A DNA stretch of 64,000 nt from Channallabes apus (GCA_030522415.1 CM060126.1:10770352-10834351); one strand, 5' to 3'; shown: positions 1-64,000, numbered from the stretch's first letter. Notes: generated by a model not told the origin, from the letters alone. Program-made: numbers and translations.

Positions 1-109
1 AAGAATTTGATCATGTCTGTGATTGGTTAGAGACCTACAGCAAGATGGCAGGACTTTAGTTGTGTTTTTTTTTTTTGTCACACTTTAGCACAGTATTTAA
101 TAATTACTA

Positions 110-319
110 AGGCAATTGGTGTCTCAGCGGTAGGCCATGAGGTCCCGGGTTCGATTCCCACTCGATGCAGTGCTGGTCCCAGGCCGAGATAAAATGAGAG
201 GGTTGTGTCAGGAAAGGCATCTGGTGTAAAACCTGTGCCAAGTTGTTGTGCGGATCGGATGGTCCGCTGTGGCGACCACTTGTCAAGAGCAGCCGAAAGT
301 CCAACAGCAACTTCACACG
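110..319 (+). mobile_element. tRNA-derived SINE with RTE-type tail
   Basis: A-box-like tctcagcggtaggcc and B box gggttcgattcc are followed by a body with ggtgtaaaacctgtgccaag and the tail ctgtggcgacc...agcagccgaaagtccaac, typical of fish SINEs that share an RTE/Rex3-type LINE 3' end. A 7-bp attacta occurs on both sides (103-109, 320-326) as a possible short target duplication. Confidence 0.7.
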
Positions 320-360
320 ATTACTAGATCTCAGTCTAAACTACGTTTATGCATAATTGA

Positions 361-830
361 GTCATTTGCCGGGAAAAGAGTTTGTAGGAATATTTAAAAG
401 GTTAATGTTAAAAATAAGCTGATCAGCTTTAATGTAATCAGTGGTATTATTCGGCACATAACCGTTCATAACATCGCTTTTATTCAACATTTTGATTTCA
501 TGGTGCAGGTTAATCTTCAGGCAGATATGCAAGTACCGCAAAATGTCCATTAAATTCTGCCCTGTAGTCGATTTAAGAGGCGCCCACAATTTGACTTAAC
601 TTAACACAATAACTTCACTTCTACTCAACATCTTAATTTAAATTCTGTCCAGTTTTGCATGATGCTGTGACAAAATCTGACTGGACAGACATACAGTACA
701 GACAGATATATGATGTCTAATGGATGAAATGTAAAGGTATCATTAAAGGACTAAAGAGTTCTGACCAATATACAGACAAACCCTTTCTTTTATTTATATA
801 GCTTTATATAGATTGTTTCTTGAAAGAATA
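361..830. repeat. Unclassified dispersed repeat, copy 1
   Basis: Its left end (aaagagtttgtaggaatatt) and a second block near 728-810 (gaaatgtaaaggtatcatt, tttcttttatttatatag) recur in the same order at 19247-19925, with different sequence between. No coding potential recognised. Confidence 0.5.
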
Positions 831-1237
831 AAAAAAAGAACGTTTGCTAAACGATCTTTTCTATTATTGGTTAGAAACCTAGAGGATGAAGAATTAAGTT
901 TAATCATGTTTTTTTAAGTGCAGTTTAAAGGTCCTGGGAGTGTACGAGTTGCTCAGGGTTTGGTGCGATCTTGCAGTAAATGGACTTTTCGTCTATGTAT
1001 TTTTTTTTTCCCTTTATTTCCCTAAAGGCATAGAAAGAGGAAAAAAAATACAACAAGGATGTGGGATTTTCATTTATTTATTTATGCATTTTCCCCCCAG
1101 GAAAGTATGCTCATGTCTGTGTAAGAAGAGGCACCGCTAGACCATTTCTAAAATCACTTATTTACATTGTTTGTTTTTTGAATGACGTATTGTTTTTGTT
1201 TATTTCTTTTTAAATTAAATTAAATTAAAAAAGGAAT

Positions 1238-1508
1238 GTAATGTCATCATCTGTACCGCTTTATCCTGCATACAGGGTCGTGGGGGCCTGGAGCCTATCT
1301 CAGGATGGGTTGGAGTAAGAGGAGTAACAGGAGAAAAAATACTCCCTCCTTTACTCCCTCATCGTCTATACCACTTTCACCTGTATAGAGGCAATTTGGA
1401 AACGCTAGATTAGTCTAATCTGCATGTCTTTGGACGGTGAGAGGAAACCGAAGTACCCGGAGGAAACCCACCGAGCACAGGGATAACATGCAAACTCCAT
1501 GCACACAA
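1238..1508 (-). mobile_element. V-SINE-like fragment
   Basis: Reverse copy of the element at 10336-10691: starts with the tail (ctgtaccgctttatcctgca, gcctggagcctatctcagg) and ends in the conserved core (ctgcatgtctttggac, catgcaaactccatgcac). The tRNA-like head is missing. Confidence 0.7.
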
Positions 1509-1515
1509 ACCAAAG

Positions 1516-1554
1516 GATTTTCCTTCTGTCAAGAAGGCAGACAGAAGGAAAATC
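1516..1554. repeat. Perfect 15-bp inverted repeat with 9-nt loop
   Basis: gattttccttctgtc at 1516-1530 and its exact reverse complement at 1540-1554, separated by aagaaggca. It lies directly after the SINE fragment. Function unknown. Confidence 0.85.
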
Positions 1555-2889
1555 TACGCTTTTGAACATTGGAGGCAAATGCTGCGCATAGCATGGACAT
1601 CAGGAGTCATGGTCAATGGCGAGTCAAACTATCACCAGAGATTAAAATCACCAAGCAGTAGCTTTCATACTTTCAAGGTAATTCCCTGGAAACAACATTA
1701 ATTCTCGGCAGAGTCGGAGGGACGAGAAAAAGTGTCAAATCGCTGTATGGACATATTCATGGGCGATACAAAAATTCCCATGGAGGAATTGAAAGAAGAC
1801 GTCAAAGATAGAGAGGGCGATAATCCAGAAAGTGACCAATAGGTGGTTTCGACATAACGATTAACAGCACAGTTGTACAATGAATATCTACTAATTATTA
1901 AGAGCAAATGTCGGTGCAGGCATAAAAACGTGTGTCATTTTTAGGTCATTTTAAATAAGATCTATGTTAATAATGAGGATTGTTTTCTTCTGTAACCGCT
2001 TGTCTAGAAATGTAAAAGTTTTTTTTTTTTTATGTAAAAGATCTTGCAATAAAGTGACAAATATTCATATAATGACCAAATTTTCACATTTATTTGCAGT
2101 TTAAGCATTCCTCTCTGATTTGTCTTTAATTTTATTAAATAACAAAAAAAAAACTATATACAGTATACAGGGCTTTAGAATTTATTTTAAAACAGAAGAC
2201 AAAATACACAATAATAAAATGTCAGCTTAACCCGAAGGAAGAAAAGATTTTAAGTTTTTCTCCCATTTTCCTTCTACATTGACTATTACTATATGAATTG
2301 AAGATCTTTTAACATGAAAGAGCAGAAATCAGGGAATGGATATAAAAAAAATTAAAAAAAACAAGACAAGCAGTTAAAATACAATTAAATACAATTAAAG
2401 CCACAAGACGAAAGCACAGAAAATTGCCAGAAACTGGGGCCGTTAATGCACTGCTCCCCCACACAGAGAAATAAGAGCCCAAAGGGAAATAAGAGCTCGG
2501 TTTTTGAATTGCACACTTCAGCTAAACCTTGAGTTACAAAATCAGTTGTTAAACATCATATTCATATACGCGGCTTGGAGATTTTGCAGGACAGAAGCTC
2601 TGCCTAAGAGAATTTCCCCCCAGATATTATTTGAGCCTATTTCGGCCATGCACACCATCAGTAGATTTGGCAACAAAAAGGGAATAAAAACAACACATAA
2701 AATATCACAATACCTATAAGGAGATATGGAGATGGATCATTGATCTTTGGGGAATTTTTGGGTCAGTAGTTCTTGATTTTGGTACTGGTTTACTAAAATT
2801 TGGAGTCCTGACAATTTCCTAGTGTAAAATTCATATTTAAATATGTTTTAGCTCAACATATTATTAGTTTGAATTTTATTATTGATAAG

Positions 2890-3780
2890 AGACACTGATC
2901 CGCCATGACCTTAAAATTCACATCTCAATATGTAGGGTGACCTATACTGTATACCTCACTATATTATGCAGGTGGTTTTAAGGTCAGGTCAACACCTTGA
3001 ACTCTTTTTCATGCTTCTCAAACTATTGCTGAACCATTAAGCCTGCTGAACGAGGCCGCTGCCTTTGGGGCATACTGTTGCCATGAAGGGATGTGCTTAG
3101 TCTGCAACAATTTTAAGGTAGGTTGTATGTATCAAAGTCAAAGTAACATTCACATGAATGCCAGGACCCCAGCAAAACATTCCCCAGAGCATCACGCTGT
3201 CTTTGCCAACTTGCCTTCTTAACATGTAGTTCATCCTGGTTCCATTTTTTACTCCAGATGAGCAACACAAATGTTCACCCAGGTGTTCACATTTTTTTTT
3301 TAATAAAACGTGATTCCTCAGACCAGACGACCTTATTGCATTGATCCATGCTCTAGTACTGATGTAGTGCAAATGTGTTGACTGTAGACACTTTTGCCGT
3401 GTCAGCATGGGCACCCTGGCTGGAACAGCAACACAGACAGGTGTCAGAACAGACCATGCATCCATCATAGCCAGGTGAATCTTTTCTTTAGACCAAACAG
3501 GCTAGACCTTACTCCCACGTGCATCAGTGAGCCTTGGGCCCGATTACCAGTTCACCACCTGTCCCTTCTTCAACTACTTTTGTAGATTAATACTGTGAAC
3601 AGACCACAAGATCTGACATTTTGGAGATATTCTGGCTCAGTCATCGAGCCGCCACAATATGCTTGCTCCAAACTCGTTAGCTTTGAGGATTTACTGGTCA
3701 CGTGTTGCCTAATGTATCCCATCCACCCCTGGACTGGGGACACTGTAGTGAGATAATCACATTTATTCACGGGTGTCATG
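2890..3780 (-). mobile_element. Decayed Tc1-like transposon, family A
   Basis: Minus-strand peptides include GKDSVMLWGMFCWGPG and TTYLKIVAD, matching the catalytic part of Tc1-type transposases, with stops and frameshifts. The left end actgatccgccatgacctta resembles the end seen at 23881. Confidence 0.6.
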
Positions 3781-4246
3781 TGCCTTTTACTGAGGTGTGG
3801 CTTCTGTCTGGCCACTCTACCATACAGGCCTGATTGGTAGAGTGCGGCAGAGAAGGTTGTTCTTCCGGACGTTTCTCCTCTCTCCATGGAGAACCGCTGG
3901 AGTTCTTTCAGAGTGACCATCGTGTTCTTGGTCATATCCCTGACTAGGGTTCTTCTTCCCCGAACGCTCATTTTTGTGTGGCGGCCTGCTCTGGTAATTC
4001 CAAATTTCTTCCATTTACAGATGATGGAGGGAACTTTGCTTGAGACATTTAATGCTTCAGAATTTTCTTCTGTACCCTTTCCCAGACCTGTCTCGGAGGT
4101 CTACAGACAATTCCTCCGACTTGATGGTTTGGTTTATCCCCAGACATGCACTATTAACTGTTGGATCAAATCATGTCCAATCAACTGAATTTTCCACAGG
4201 TGGACTCCAATCTAAATATAAAAACACCTCGAGGATGATCAGTTAA
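3781..4246 (-). mobile_element. 5' half of a Tc1-like transposase, family B
   Basis: Minus-strand frames give MSVRGRRTLVRDMTKN, TLKELQRFSMERGET, and SGLYGRVARQKPHLSKRHM, the Tc1 paired-type DNA-binding domain including the GRVAR(R) linker. Frameshifts split it and the catalytic domain is absent; instead it joins family A. Confidence 0.75.
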
Positions 4247-4252
4247 AGCAGG

Positions 4253-41305
<37,053 letters not shown>

Positions 41306-43060
41306 GCAAGATGGATTGCAAGAGGTCCACAGTGTTACCTTGAGATCTGCTTTTGGAGAAGGAATAATGGAGGAAAAGAATACCGGTACAGCTCTTGACC
41401 ACAGTTTGCGTAAAAAAAAAACAAGAACTTTGCATTTGGTCGTATTCTTTTTTACTTGCTGTTGTCGTTTCAACCTGATTTCCTCCGAAACTCCTCGAAA
41501 CGCTCTCCCGTGCCTGTGTTCTCCCGGGGTAAAAAGTCATTAATGGGAGCGTGGTTGGAACTGTGAAAGCTCTCTTATCATTCTGGACTGACGAACAGCA
41601 ACGTTAGTTCAAGCTGGAACTTTTTTGTGTAGCATATGCAGCGGAGACAAGCCCAAGAAGCCAAACTCATCACATGTTTGGTCTTGACTTTGGTTTAGAT
41701 TGTGGGCTGTCTTTCAGGATGAAACTGGTTGAATTTGCACGCTTCGTTAAGTGCAGTGTTAGAACTTCTACAGCAATATCTAAGCAATAGAATCATGCTG
41801 GATTGAACAAAGCCATACTTTGGGACAAGGTGCAGTTCAAACATTGGATGATTGGTGGGAGTGGCTGTCAGGGTCTGCCACAGCCCACTTTAGTTATATC
41901 CCACAATCCTTAAGTGCACACTATCTATCCTGTAGTATTGTTGTCGTTGGTAGGAATGGTGCAAAAACAAAAATCACCACTGTTTTATTACGGCGAAGCG
42001 TCGTGGGATGAATCACAATATCCTTATTACGCTGTTGATTAACACGGAGGAACTGTAGCTTGGACATCACCATGGCGGCTTTTTTTTTTTTTTTTTTCAT
42101 TGAACTCCTCCAATTTTGATTGACACTACATGGGTATCTGAAGGAATGTGTATGATTATAAAAAGTTTCATTGGAAATTTTAGTCACTTAACACTGGATT
42201 GTGACCAACTGATCATGTTCATCTTTTCTTTTTTTTTTTTTTTTTGTCAGCACAAATCTACTTGAATAGGGTATGTAATTACAGAATTCTGATAAATAGG
42301 AGGAAGATGGTGGGTAACCGTTGGGGCTTTGCAGTGAAGGTCAGCTTCTGGCCAATGCGATCCTGGAGCACTTTCACATCGTTCTTCCGTAAGGAAGCAA
42401 AAGGAAATGTAGCGAATGTGGATGTAGCAGTCCAGCCTGCTCTGCAAGTCCTGTCAATCACAACTAAGACATCAAATCCTGCTCTCGCCAGTTCCGTAAA
42501 CAACAAGCCGATCTCTGTCCGATGCTATAAGAGTCTGGCGCTTCACTCGCCGGTTGTTTTATGTATGCTGTGTATAATTTAGATGCCATACAACATAAGG
42601 AATCATTTTTTGGGGTTATAGTGTTCAGTGTGCCTTTACTTTATTCTCTTAACTTAAGATCCAAATAATGTTTTTTTTTGTTTGTTTGCTTTTGATCTTC
42701 TTACCGTTCTGGTTTAAACAACAGGATTTAAATAGAATCCGTTTTTTTTGTTTGTTTTTTAAAAAGGTACAAAAACCAAAGTCCTCCTAGAAGTTTTCCC
42801 CGTACAAGGCCACTAAAGTTTGACGCTTTTTGTTTAGTTACTAGACAGTGCTTTTACTCGTCAATCAGTATACAAAAGAATTAAGAGCAATATTATTAAA
42901 TAGTTAACAAAAAAAGATCATGAATGTGCTACAGTATCATAATCACAGTTCCAGCTGCCAAATACCGTTCTTTAGAAATCCAGTTCTTCATGTAGGCTCT
43001 TTGTTGTGACCACACATAAGCTAACTTGCAGTTGAGATTAAAAAGAAAAGAAAAAAAAAA
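41306..43060 (+). other. sik2: Probable sik2 3' UTR
   Basis: Non-coding sequence after the stop codon with T-rich runs. No AATAAA was seen before the simple-repeat block near 43.3 kb, but ATTAAA variants occur at 42895 and 43037. The end is therefore a guess; RNA evidence would set it. Confidence 0.4.
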
Positions 43061-43206
43061 ACAAGTTTATGAACAAATGTGTTGCATGTTATTTGTGTGT
43101 TTTTATATTCGTTAGTATTAATCATCACACCCTTAGAGGAAAATCTACTAGGGCTGAGCAGTGACATTCACAACTTCTAACCGACATAATCCTGCCCATG
43201 CTGGTT

Positions 43207-44035
43207 ATTCAATTCAATTCAATTTTATTTATATAGCGCTTTTAACAATGGTCATTGTCTCAAAGCAGCTTCACAAAAATTAAAGAAATTTAACAAAAAA
43301 AAAAAAAAAAAAAAAAATTATATATATAGAATAATTATATATAAAATAATAAATAAATAAAATTATAATAGAAAATAAATAAATAAAAACAAATAATAAT
43401 AATAATTATAGAAAAGAAAATAATTGGAAGTGTGGATGTGTGGGAAAAATGTGCAGATAATAATGAGACGAATGAATGAAATTTCTCTGATGAGCAAGCC
43501 AAGGGTGACGGCGACGGTGGCAAGGAAAAACTCCCTGAGATGGCATTAGGAAGAAACCTTGAGAGGAACCAGACTCAACAGGGAACCCATCCTCATTTGG
43601 GCGATAACAGATAGAAATGATATAACATCTTGTGTGTTGTGCAGGTGAAAATTCAATATGACAGAAATTATTTAAATTTGTCATGAAGACCAGTTCAGCA
43701 TAGGGACGAGTCAGTAGGTGCAGAGGGCAGATGAGGTCTGGATCACTGGAAGCACAGGAGCAGCATGTGTAGCTCCAACCATCATAAAGCTGAATCCAGT
43801 TGGAGCTGGTCCTTCTCTGGATGCCTCAGGAACCTCGCAGGGTCGGCCTTTGTCTACTGAAGCTGGCAAAATCTCCCGATGCCTCGGGATGGGTAGAGAA
43901 ATACAGAACAGATGGGGAGAATTAGCATAGTTGCCATTCGGTATAGGTGTACTGGAGTATGAGTACTGGGATGAGTTATGTGTATGCCAGATTAAAAAGA
44001 TGCGTCTTGAGTCTACTTTTGAACTGAGAAACCGT
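43207..44035. repeat. Large teleost interspersed repeat
   Basis: tatagcgcttttaacaatgg, tccctgagatggcattagga, accttgagaggaaccagact and ggatgcctcaggaacctcgc form one continuous family; shorter pieces occur at 12.65, 35.05 and 38.75 kb. A poly-A/(TAAA) block at 43297-43420 lies inside. Confidence 0.7.
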
Positions 44036-44124
44036 TAGTTAGGTTAGTTCAGGGTTGTTTTTTTTATTTTTTTATTCTTATATTAATACTATGTTTACTT
44101 TGTCTTTATGCACCGTCCACTTAA

Positions 44125-44412
44125 AAACTCACTCACTCATCGTCTATAACGGCTTTATCCTTTATAAACAGGGGCCTGTTTATAGATTTTAGGCACGAGG
44201 TTGGAATGGAGCGCCAATCCATCACAGGGCACACACACACACACACTATGGGCAATTTGGAAACGCCAATTAACCTAATCTGCATGTCTTCGGACTGTGG
44301 GAGGAAACCGGATGAAACCCACCAGGGGAGAACTCGGACCAGAGGCGGGAATCGATCTGGAACCTGAAGGTGCAAGGCGACGGTGCTATAATCGCTACAG
44401 CACCATTCCACC
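44125..44412 (-). mobile_element. V-SINE-like copy
   Basis: Tail cgtctataacggctttatcc first, then gccaattaacctaatctgca, and at the far end the complement of the tRNA-like head (caaggcgacggtgctataat). Diverged relative to the 10.3-kb copy. Confidence 0.8.
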
Positions 44413-45746
44413 CTTCATAATCACATACTACCGCGTATGTGGTCACATGATTCCAGTCTGTGACATGAAAGAAGCAACTCGAGCAGCTTCTACCCAAAGA
44501 AAAATGCCATGTCGGTTGAAAGAAAAGCAGTTTAGCAGCGACTAAAACGGTAATACCACCTGTCTGTTTCAACACTTAAACCACAATCATGTTACCAAAT
44601 ATGAGAAGTGCCTGGTTCCAAAAAAAGGAGTGAGGCTGACAAGCGCCCAACAACGAGTGTCACCACAAAGCAACCGAGCTGCTACAAACCTTAAGCACAC
44701 ACCACCACATGTACAAAATCTACACACTATCACATTTCCAGAAAGAAACAGCGGACAGTTTCCTACTAAATCACAAAAGATCAAATCTTCCAGCTTTAAT
44801 AGTGAACTATGACGAAGGGTGGAAAAAAAAATCATTAATCATAATTGAAGCTAAATGTTCAATGAATGACTCATGATGTTGATTTGAAGTCTTATCGTCT
44901 ACTGTAGCTAATGTTCTAGGAAATGTTCTGATTGACTAGTGATTCCACTCAGAGCTCAGATGATTTTGCTGTTGAACTTGGATTGAAGCTTCCAGTCTCA
45001 GGACACTAGGACAGTTATTTATTTATTTTTATTGTTTTCTCACATCTATTTGGTTCTAATTATAAGCAAACTAGTATTTAAACCAGCATGACCCTCGTTA
45101 AGATCAAGTATTATAATGGTAATGAACGAATGAATCAATCAATCGAGACAGTAAGTCAATGAACGTGTTCCTTTGTCTCAAAGTCAAACTGCTAAGATAA
45201 AAGTAAAAACTGGTCATTTGTGCCGCTTTTTCTTCCACATGATCTGTCCTTATTCATACATTTAGTTGTAAATCATAAATTGCAACATCTAAAGGAGCTC
45301 TGCCATTTACCCGACACCGAACTTTGCCACTTTTATTAAGAAATGAGAACAAAGGGCTCGGAGTGTTTAACTGCTCCCGCAAACACCCTGACAGCAGCTC
45401 GAGATACAGTAAAGTCAGTAAGCACTGAGGCAAAAGTCACATCTCCAGGCTGCCTTCCAGAAAACAACGTTCCGTTCGCTGTTACCGAGACATTCTTGTG
45501 ATAAACATCTCACACGTGAAGCTGGACAAGGCTACCGTAATTACCACAGCTAGCGCTTGTGTACAAGCTAATACAATGAAATTTCATCGCTATCGCTTTT
45601 GTAGTACATTAACCTGTAATGAGAGGATGCAAGGTAAAAACTTCCTTACTTTAAACTCGGGTAATGAAGCCCTAAAGCAGTTTAGTTTGTAAGCGTTTAG
45701 TCTCCCGGGATACAGAACTCGTTTTCCCATGGTAAGATTTGAAAGT

Positions 45747-45925
45747 TTGGCTGGCAGACGCCCTGATCCAGAGCGACGTACATTTCATCTTATTATACAT
45801 CTAAGCAGATGAGGGTTAAGGGCCTTGCTCAAGGGCCCAAAAGTGACAACTTGGTGTTTGTGGGGTTTGAACCTGGGATCTTCCGAACTGTAATCCAATG
45901 CCTTAACCACTCAGTCCTTGTACCT
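45747..45925 (-). mobile_element. tRNA-Ser/Leu-like SINE
   Basis: Read on the minus strand the head is gactgagtggttaaggcatt, like a Ser/Leu tRNA A box and D arm, followed by ccaggttcaaacccc as B box, then the body and gggcgtctgccagcc. Same family as 5889-6046. Confidence 0.75.
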
Positions 45926-48214
45926 TGTTGATACTGTGATCTAGATGCTAGTGCGGTGTAACACACTAGGAGGACAGCACTATCAGCTCTCTCCGTCTCT
46001 GTTGTCGATAGAAGGACAAACTACTGTATTGAAAAGTAAGGAGATTATGTCCACAAATTGTCCATTTGTCTTTTCTAAAGATTTTTTAAAATAAATTCTA
46101 CAGACAGTATGGATCACTTTAAAACGACAGCTTACACAATTCATTCAGTCATCTTTAATAAGAGCTTTATTCTGGTCTGGGTTTCAGTGGAGAATGGGAC
46201 GTGAATATCGATGACGAATGGACAGCTCTTAGAGTAGCGCAATACAGCGCTAACAGATGGTGGCCCAGCTTTTATTTTGAGTGGCTCTTATGGCTTATAA
46301 GCCATATTCTAACATTATTGGCAAATGAGCTCTTTTAATTGAGAATCCTGCCAAAGTTGAATCAACACTGGCCCGATAATGGCCAAGGAACACCCTGCCA
46401 ATGGTGGCCGAATGGAAGAACAAATATTTGGGCCTACATTTGCACTCAACCTTGACCCGACTCAAGGGCTGCCATTGAGGCATTTTTTGGCAAAGTGGAT
46501 TTGAATGTGGCTGAATATCTGGTGGCCCAACGTTGACCAAGTGGACAAACTGGTGTTGGCTCGACAACAGTTGATGCATTTGTCTTTTTTGCTACCTGGG
46601 ACATTTGAAAACGCTTTGTTTGAAACCCTGTTCATTTTAATTTTTGTGCACTGTTCTGTAGGTAATAGTGAAGTTGTCCTCCTCTCCCTGGAGGTTTCAT
46701 CTTCCTTGATGTGCTCAACACTGTAAGGGGTGCAATAACTACAACAGTTGTTCCCAAAACAAAATCACTCGCAGCACAAATAATTGCATCCAAGCCCCAG
46801 GTCCTAGCTATTCCTGGCTACTTCAGTGGCACCCAATGGTATATTCTAATTAAACAAGTAAATGATCTCGAATCCAAAGAGCCTTATAGGAATCCGGCGC
46901 CGTTCATTAAGACGTCTGATTTAACGTCCCACTGTGTCCCCAATCGCACAACGTTGCGAGCAGCATTTCACTATTTGAAGTATTTAATGTAAGCACAATT
47001 CCGCTGAGCTGGTTAAAGTGCTGGTGCTGCAACAAGCTCAATCTCGGTTTCCCATCGACACCAGTAATTAATCTTACATCAGCGATCTCACCATGGTGAC
47101 AGACCAGCGAATAACCAAACCAACTGGCACATTTTACCAAGACAAGAGGGAAGCCTGCCGGATAGATTTCACACGTGACTGCTGTGAAAAGAACTGGCAT
47201 GAACAACATCAAACCTTAATGTCAAAGAAGCAAATCAGTAAGCCAAGTAACATTTTCACAGCGGAAAGTGTAAAAATTAACGAGCCCTTAGAATAGATGG
47301 GAGGCGTTAGAAAGCATGCATGGGGAAACCGGGAAATGGTGGACTAGGGCGAAAGCTGTCCTTAACACTTCTGATTAATGATAGGAAGGTGTCAAAAAAA
47401 AAAAAAAAAAATTATATATATATATATAAAAATAAAATGCTGGAGTCCTGGCACATTAAAACTCCCGTTAAAACTCGTTACATAAGTCACAGACTTTTCA
47501 TATATGTTGAGGAATATTTATATGTTTAGGAAGATTTAAATTTAAAAAGTAAAATAGTTGGGTTGAAGCATCTCATTTTATATTGCATAAGGAACAAGAC
47601 ATCAGGCCATACTGTTAAACCACACGTGCACTTCTTTGCTCAACTTTAATTATAGCTTGTGGTGTGAAAGACAAGGAGACGGAAGCATGCAGGGAAATAC
47701 CAATTCAAAGATCATTTTCACTTCTTCGCTAACAAGATTGAGATTTGCATCTCTGATTCACTCCCAGAACAGCCATCATTGCATAACGCTGCAACAAACA
47801 TCTGAAAACGATCAGTCACGGTGGCCCATCCCATGCTGACAGGAAGCACAAGGCCAGATTGCTGATGTGAGTTTGGCTTTGACATGCCGAGTTTCTGCAC
47901 TACCCCTCGACTGTATACATGATCCGTAGCAGGTGAAATAGGGCGAAGAATACCTGAAGAGAGGAGCTGCTGAAGGCAGATACCTGATCAGCTTAAGAGG
48001 ATGCGTTCAACAAAACCTGCCGAATCCAGTGACGAAAGCGTGCGATTGCATGCAGACGATAAGATCGGACACTGTAACAGTATCTGGAGATCAAAGCCTT
48101 GTCTACACATTAATTTTTAACATGTATATAGAATATCAAATCAGTGACAAATGTTGCCAAGAGATTAAGTGTGTGTACACATGCAAAGACTTGAGTACGC
48201 TCAATGATTTGAAG

Positions 48215-49467
48215 GGAAGGTTCGATGTTTGACTTTATTTGGTTCCAAAAGTACAATTAATTGTTTAAAAAGGAGTACTCATGATACTGAACATGAACAA
48301 AAGGTTTACTTAAGACCTGATGCTATGGCTGTTCATACTGAAAATAACACACCCTGTCTAATTAACAGTAATTAACAGCATTCCAGAGGATGTGTATAAA
48401 GTATTTTTATGACCCGTTCTTTAATAAGAGTGCTGATGTTGAACAGTGTTTTTTCCGATCACATTCTGGTGCTCATTAGTACTCGATCAGCTTAATACAT
48501 GCAGGCTCTGTCGGCCCATTGCTATACAGGAGGCGTGTTTCTCTTTGCAATTAACGGTCACATTTCCACTGAAAAACAATTTATGAAACCTAAACATACA
48601 AACTTATTAAAAACAAAAATATGTGCATTTCTTAGCTTTACTGGCACATAAGACCAAGACGGCTGTAATAATAAGCAAAAAAAAAAAAAAAGTCAAACTA
48701 AACCAGCAAAGCTAAAGCAAGGAGAAAGTCTGTTGCAGGAGGAATTATACAATGCAGTGGTCCCATGTTGAACAGTGCAGCACAGTGTGCTGAGAGCTGT
48801 ACCAAAACAAACAAACTGGCATTTCACACCATGGACTGCACAAGCTCCAGGCTGTGAAAGCAGGCATTAAAATGGATGTGTTCTAGATTTTAGCTAAAAC
48901 GGCTTAAAAAAAAAAAAAAAAAAAACCACAGAGGTAGCTGGGAGGAGTTTACTTACAGAGAATTAATTTACCAAAGCACTGTGAGATGGGTCTAGTGGTA
49001 CAAAATGACTAAGATGGTCAATAAGTGGTTAAGCCTTTTTTTTTTTTTTTTTTTTTTTTTTCTTACTGCAAAATCCAATTACTGACCATATTACTTAAAA
49101 AGCATGAACTGTGTTCCTTTGCTAGACGCTTTGATAACTTTTATCTAACTTTAATCCTGATATTCTTAAGTCCTTACTGCACATTTTGGAGCTTTCCCTG
49201 CTGACGCCACATCCATCTCTGGCAATATGAACGAGAGCAGGGAAAACAAACATGTGGATGCAGATCCATACAATCCAGGAAAACACACTATCCAGCGTCA
49301 CGGTGAATGAAGCACGAGCATGGGTGCAACCTTTGATCATTCAATATCATTGAGAGTAAATAGGAGCTACACAGACATTAAGACACAACCAATCAAAATC
49401 ACCAATAAATATAACACAAGAAGTCTTGCTTTGTCGTGGTTGTTCGGGTAAACCAAAGGACGAATGT
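48215..49467 (-). other. ppp2r1b: Probable ppp2r1b 3' UTR
   Basis: Follows the stop codon. The first minus-strand AATAAA found downstream is at 48234-48239, so the end near 48215 is an inference. It contains A/T homopolymers at 48902-48925 and 49037-49061 but no ORF of note. Confidence 0.35.

Positions 49468-64000
<14,533 letters not shown>

Larger units (their letters stand above)
41306..49467. other. sik2-ppp2r1b tail-to-tail interval (8.2 kb)
   Basis: Both 3' UTRs plus intergenic DNA. Besides the listed SINEs and the 43.2-kb repeat, 44415-45740 and 46600-48200 show only short ORFs without recognisable homology. Confidence 0.85.

Noticed and set aside
113..175. tRNA gene suggested by A- and B-box-like motifs
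   Set aside because: The sequence continues into a SINE body and RTE-like tail and does not fold into a full cloverleaf; the same applies to 10336, 45925 and 44412.
45350..45434. Alternative ppp2r1b terminal exon giving VLTDFTVSRAAV
   Set aside because: Good acceptor, but no homology and 4 kb beyond the conserved end; kept only as a remote alternative.
48976..48999. Alternative ppp2r1b terminal exon giving V-L-W-stop
   Set aside because: The 49.47-kb exon restores the conserved VLALA end with a better pyrimidine tract.

Overview
This window is teleost nuclear DNA. It has vertebrate-style split genes with GT-AG introns, long A/T and dinucleotide tracts, and many Tc1-like, hAT-like and tRNA-derived elements typical of ray-finned fish. 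The mix of Tc1 families and SINEs would fit an ostariophysan such as a catfish, but the species is an inference and cannot be fixed from sequence alone.

Two protein-coding genes account for all convincing coding sequence. On the + strand, 5154-41305 carries twelve exons of a salt-inducible kinase 2 gene (sik2). They run from the C-lobe of the kinase domain through the UBA region and the 14-3-3/PKA-site region to the C-terminus. The first ~105 residues (glycine loop, VAIK lysine, helix C) are encoded upstream of the window. On the - strand, 62843 down to 49468 carries fourteen exons of the PP2A scaffold subunit PR65/A beta (ppp2r1b). Only the first coding exon is missing; if it encodes the usual 26 residues the protein is 589 aa, exactly the PR65 length. 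The genes are tail to tail, 8.2 kb apart, the same neighbour relationship as human SIK2 and PPP2R1B.

The rest is intron, UTR or intergenic DNA full of repeats. Region 1-5.1 kb is a sik2 intron with a SINE, a V-SINE fragment and three decayed Tc1-type remnants. Region 5.3-38 kb holds large sik2 introns with Tc1 derivatives (7.7, 12, 24.3, 35-37 kb), a full V-SINE with target-site duplication (10.3 kb), a ~1.1 kb terminal-inverted-repeat element with another inside it (18.1 kb) and many microsatellites. Region 41.3-49.5 kb holds the two 3' UTRs plus SINEs. The ppp2r1b introns (50-63 kb) hold a pogo/Tigger-like MITE, two hAT-type elements with 8-bp duplications (one containing a Harbinger-like element), and a 5'-truncated L1 with a 14-bp duplication. 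A second L1 appears to start at the right edge.

Functionally, SIK2 is an LKB1-activated kinase of the cAMP/CRTC pathway and PPP2R1B is the scaffold of PP2A, a phosphatase. They are conserved neighbours, not an operon. I found no previously undescribed system. The most interesting signals are splice-site contexts: simple repeats abutting four sik2 acceptors, a possible orphan exon at 37.4 kb, and transposon insertions within tens of bases of ppp2r1b splice sites.
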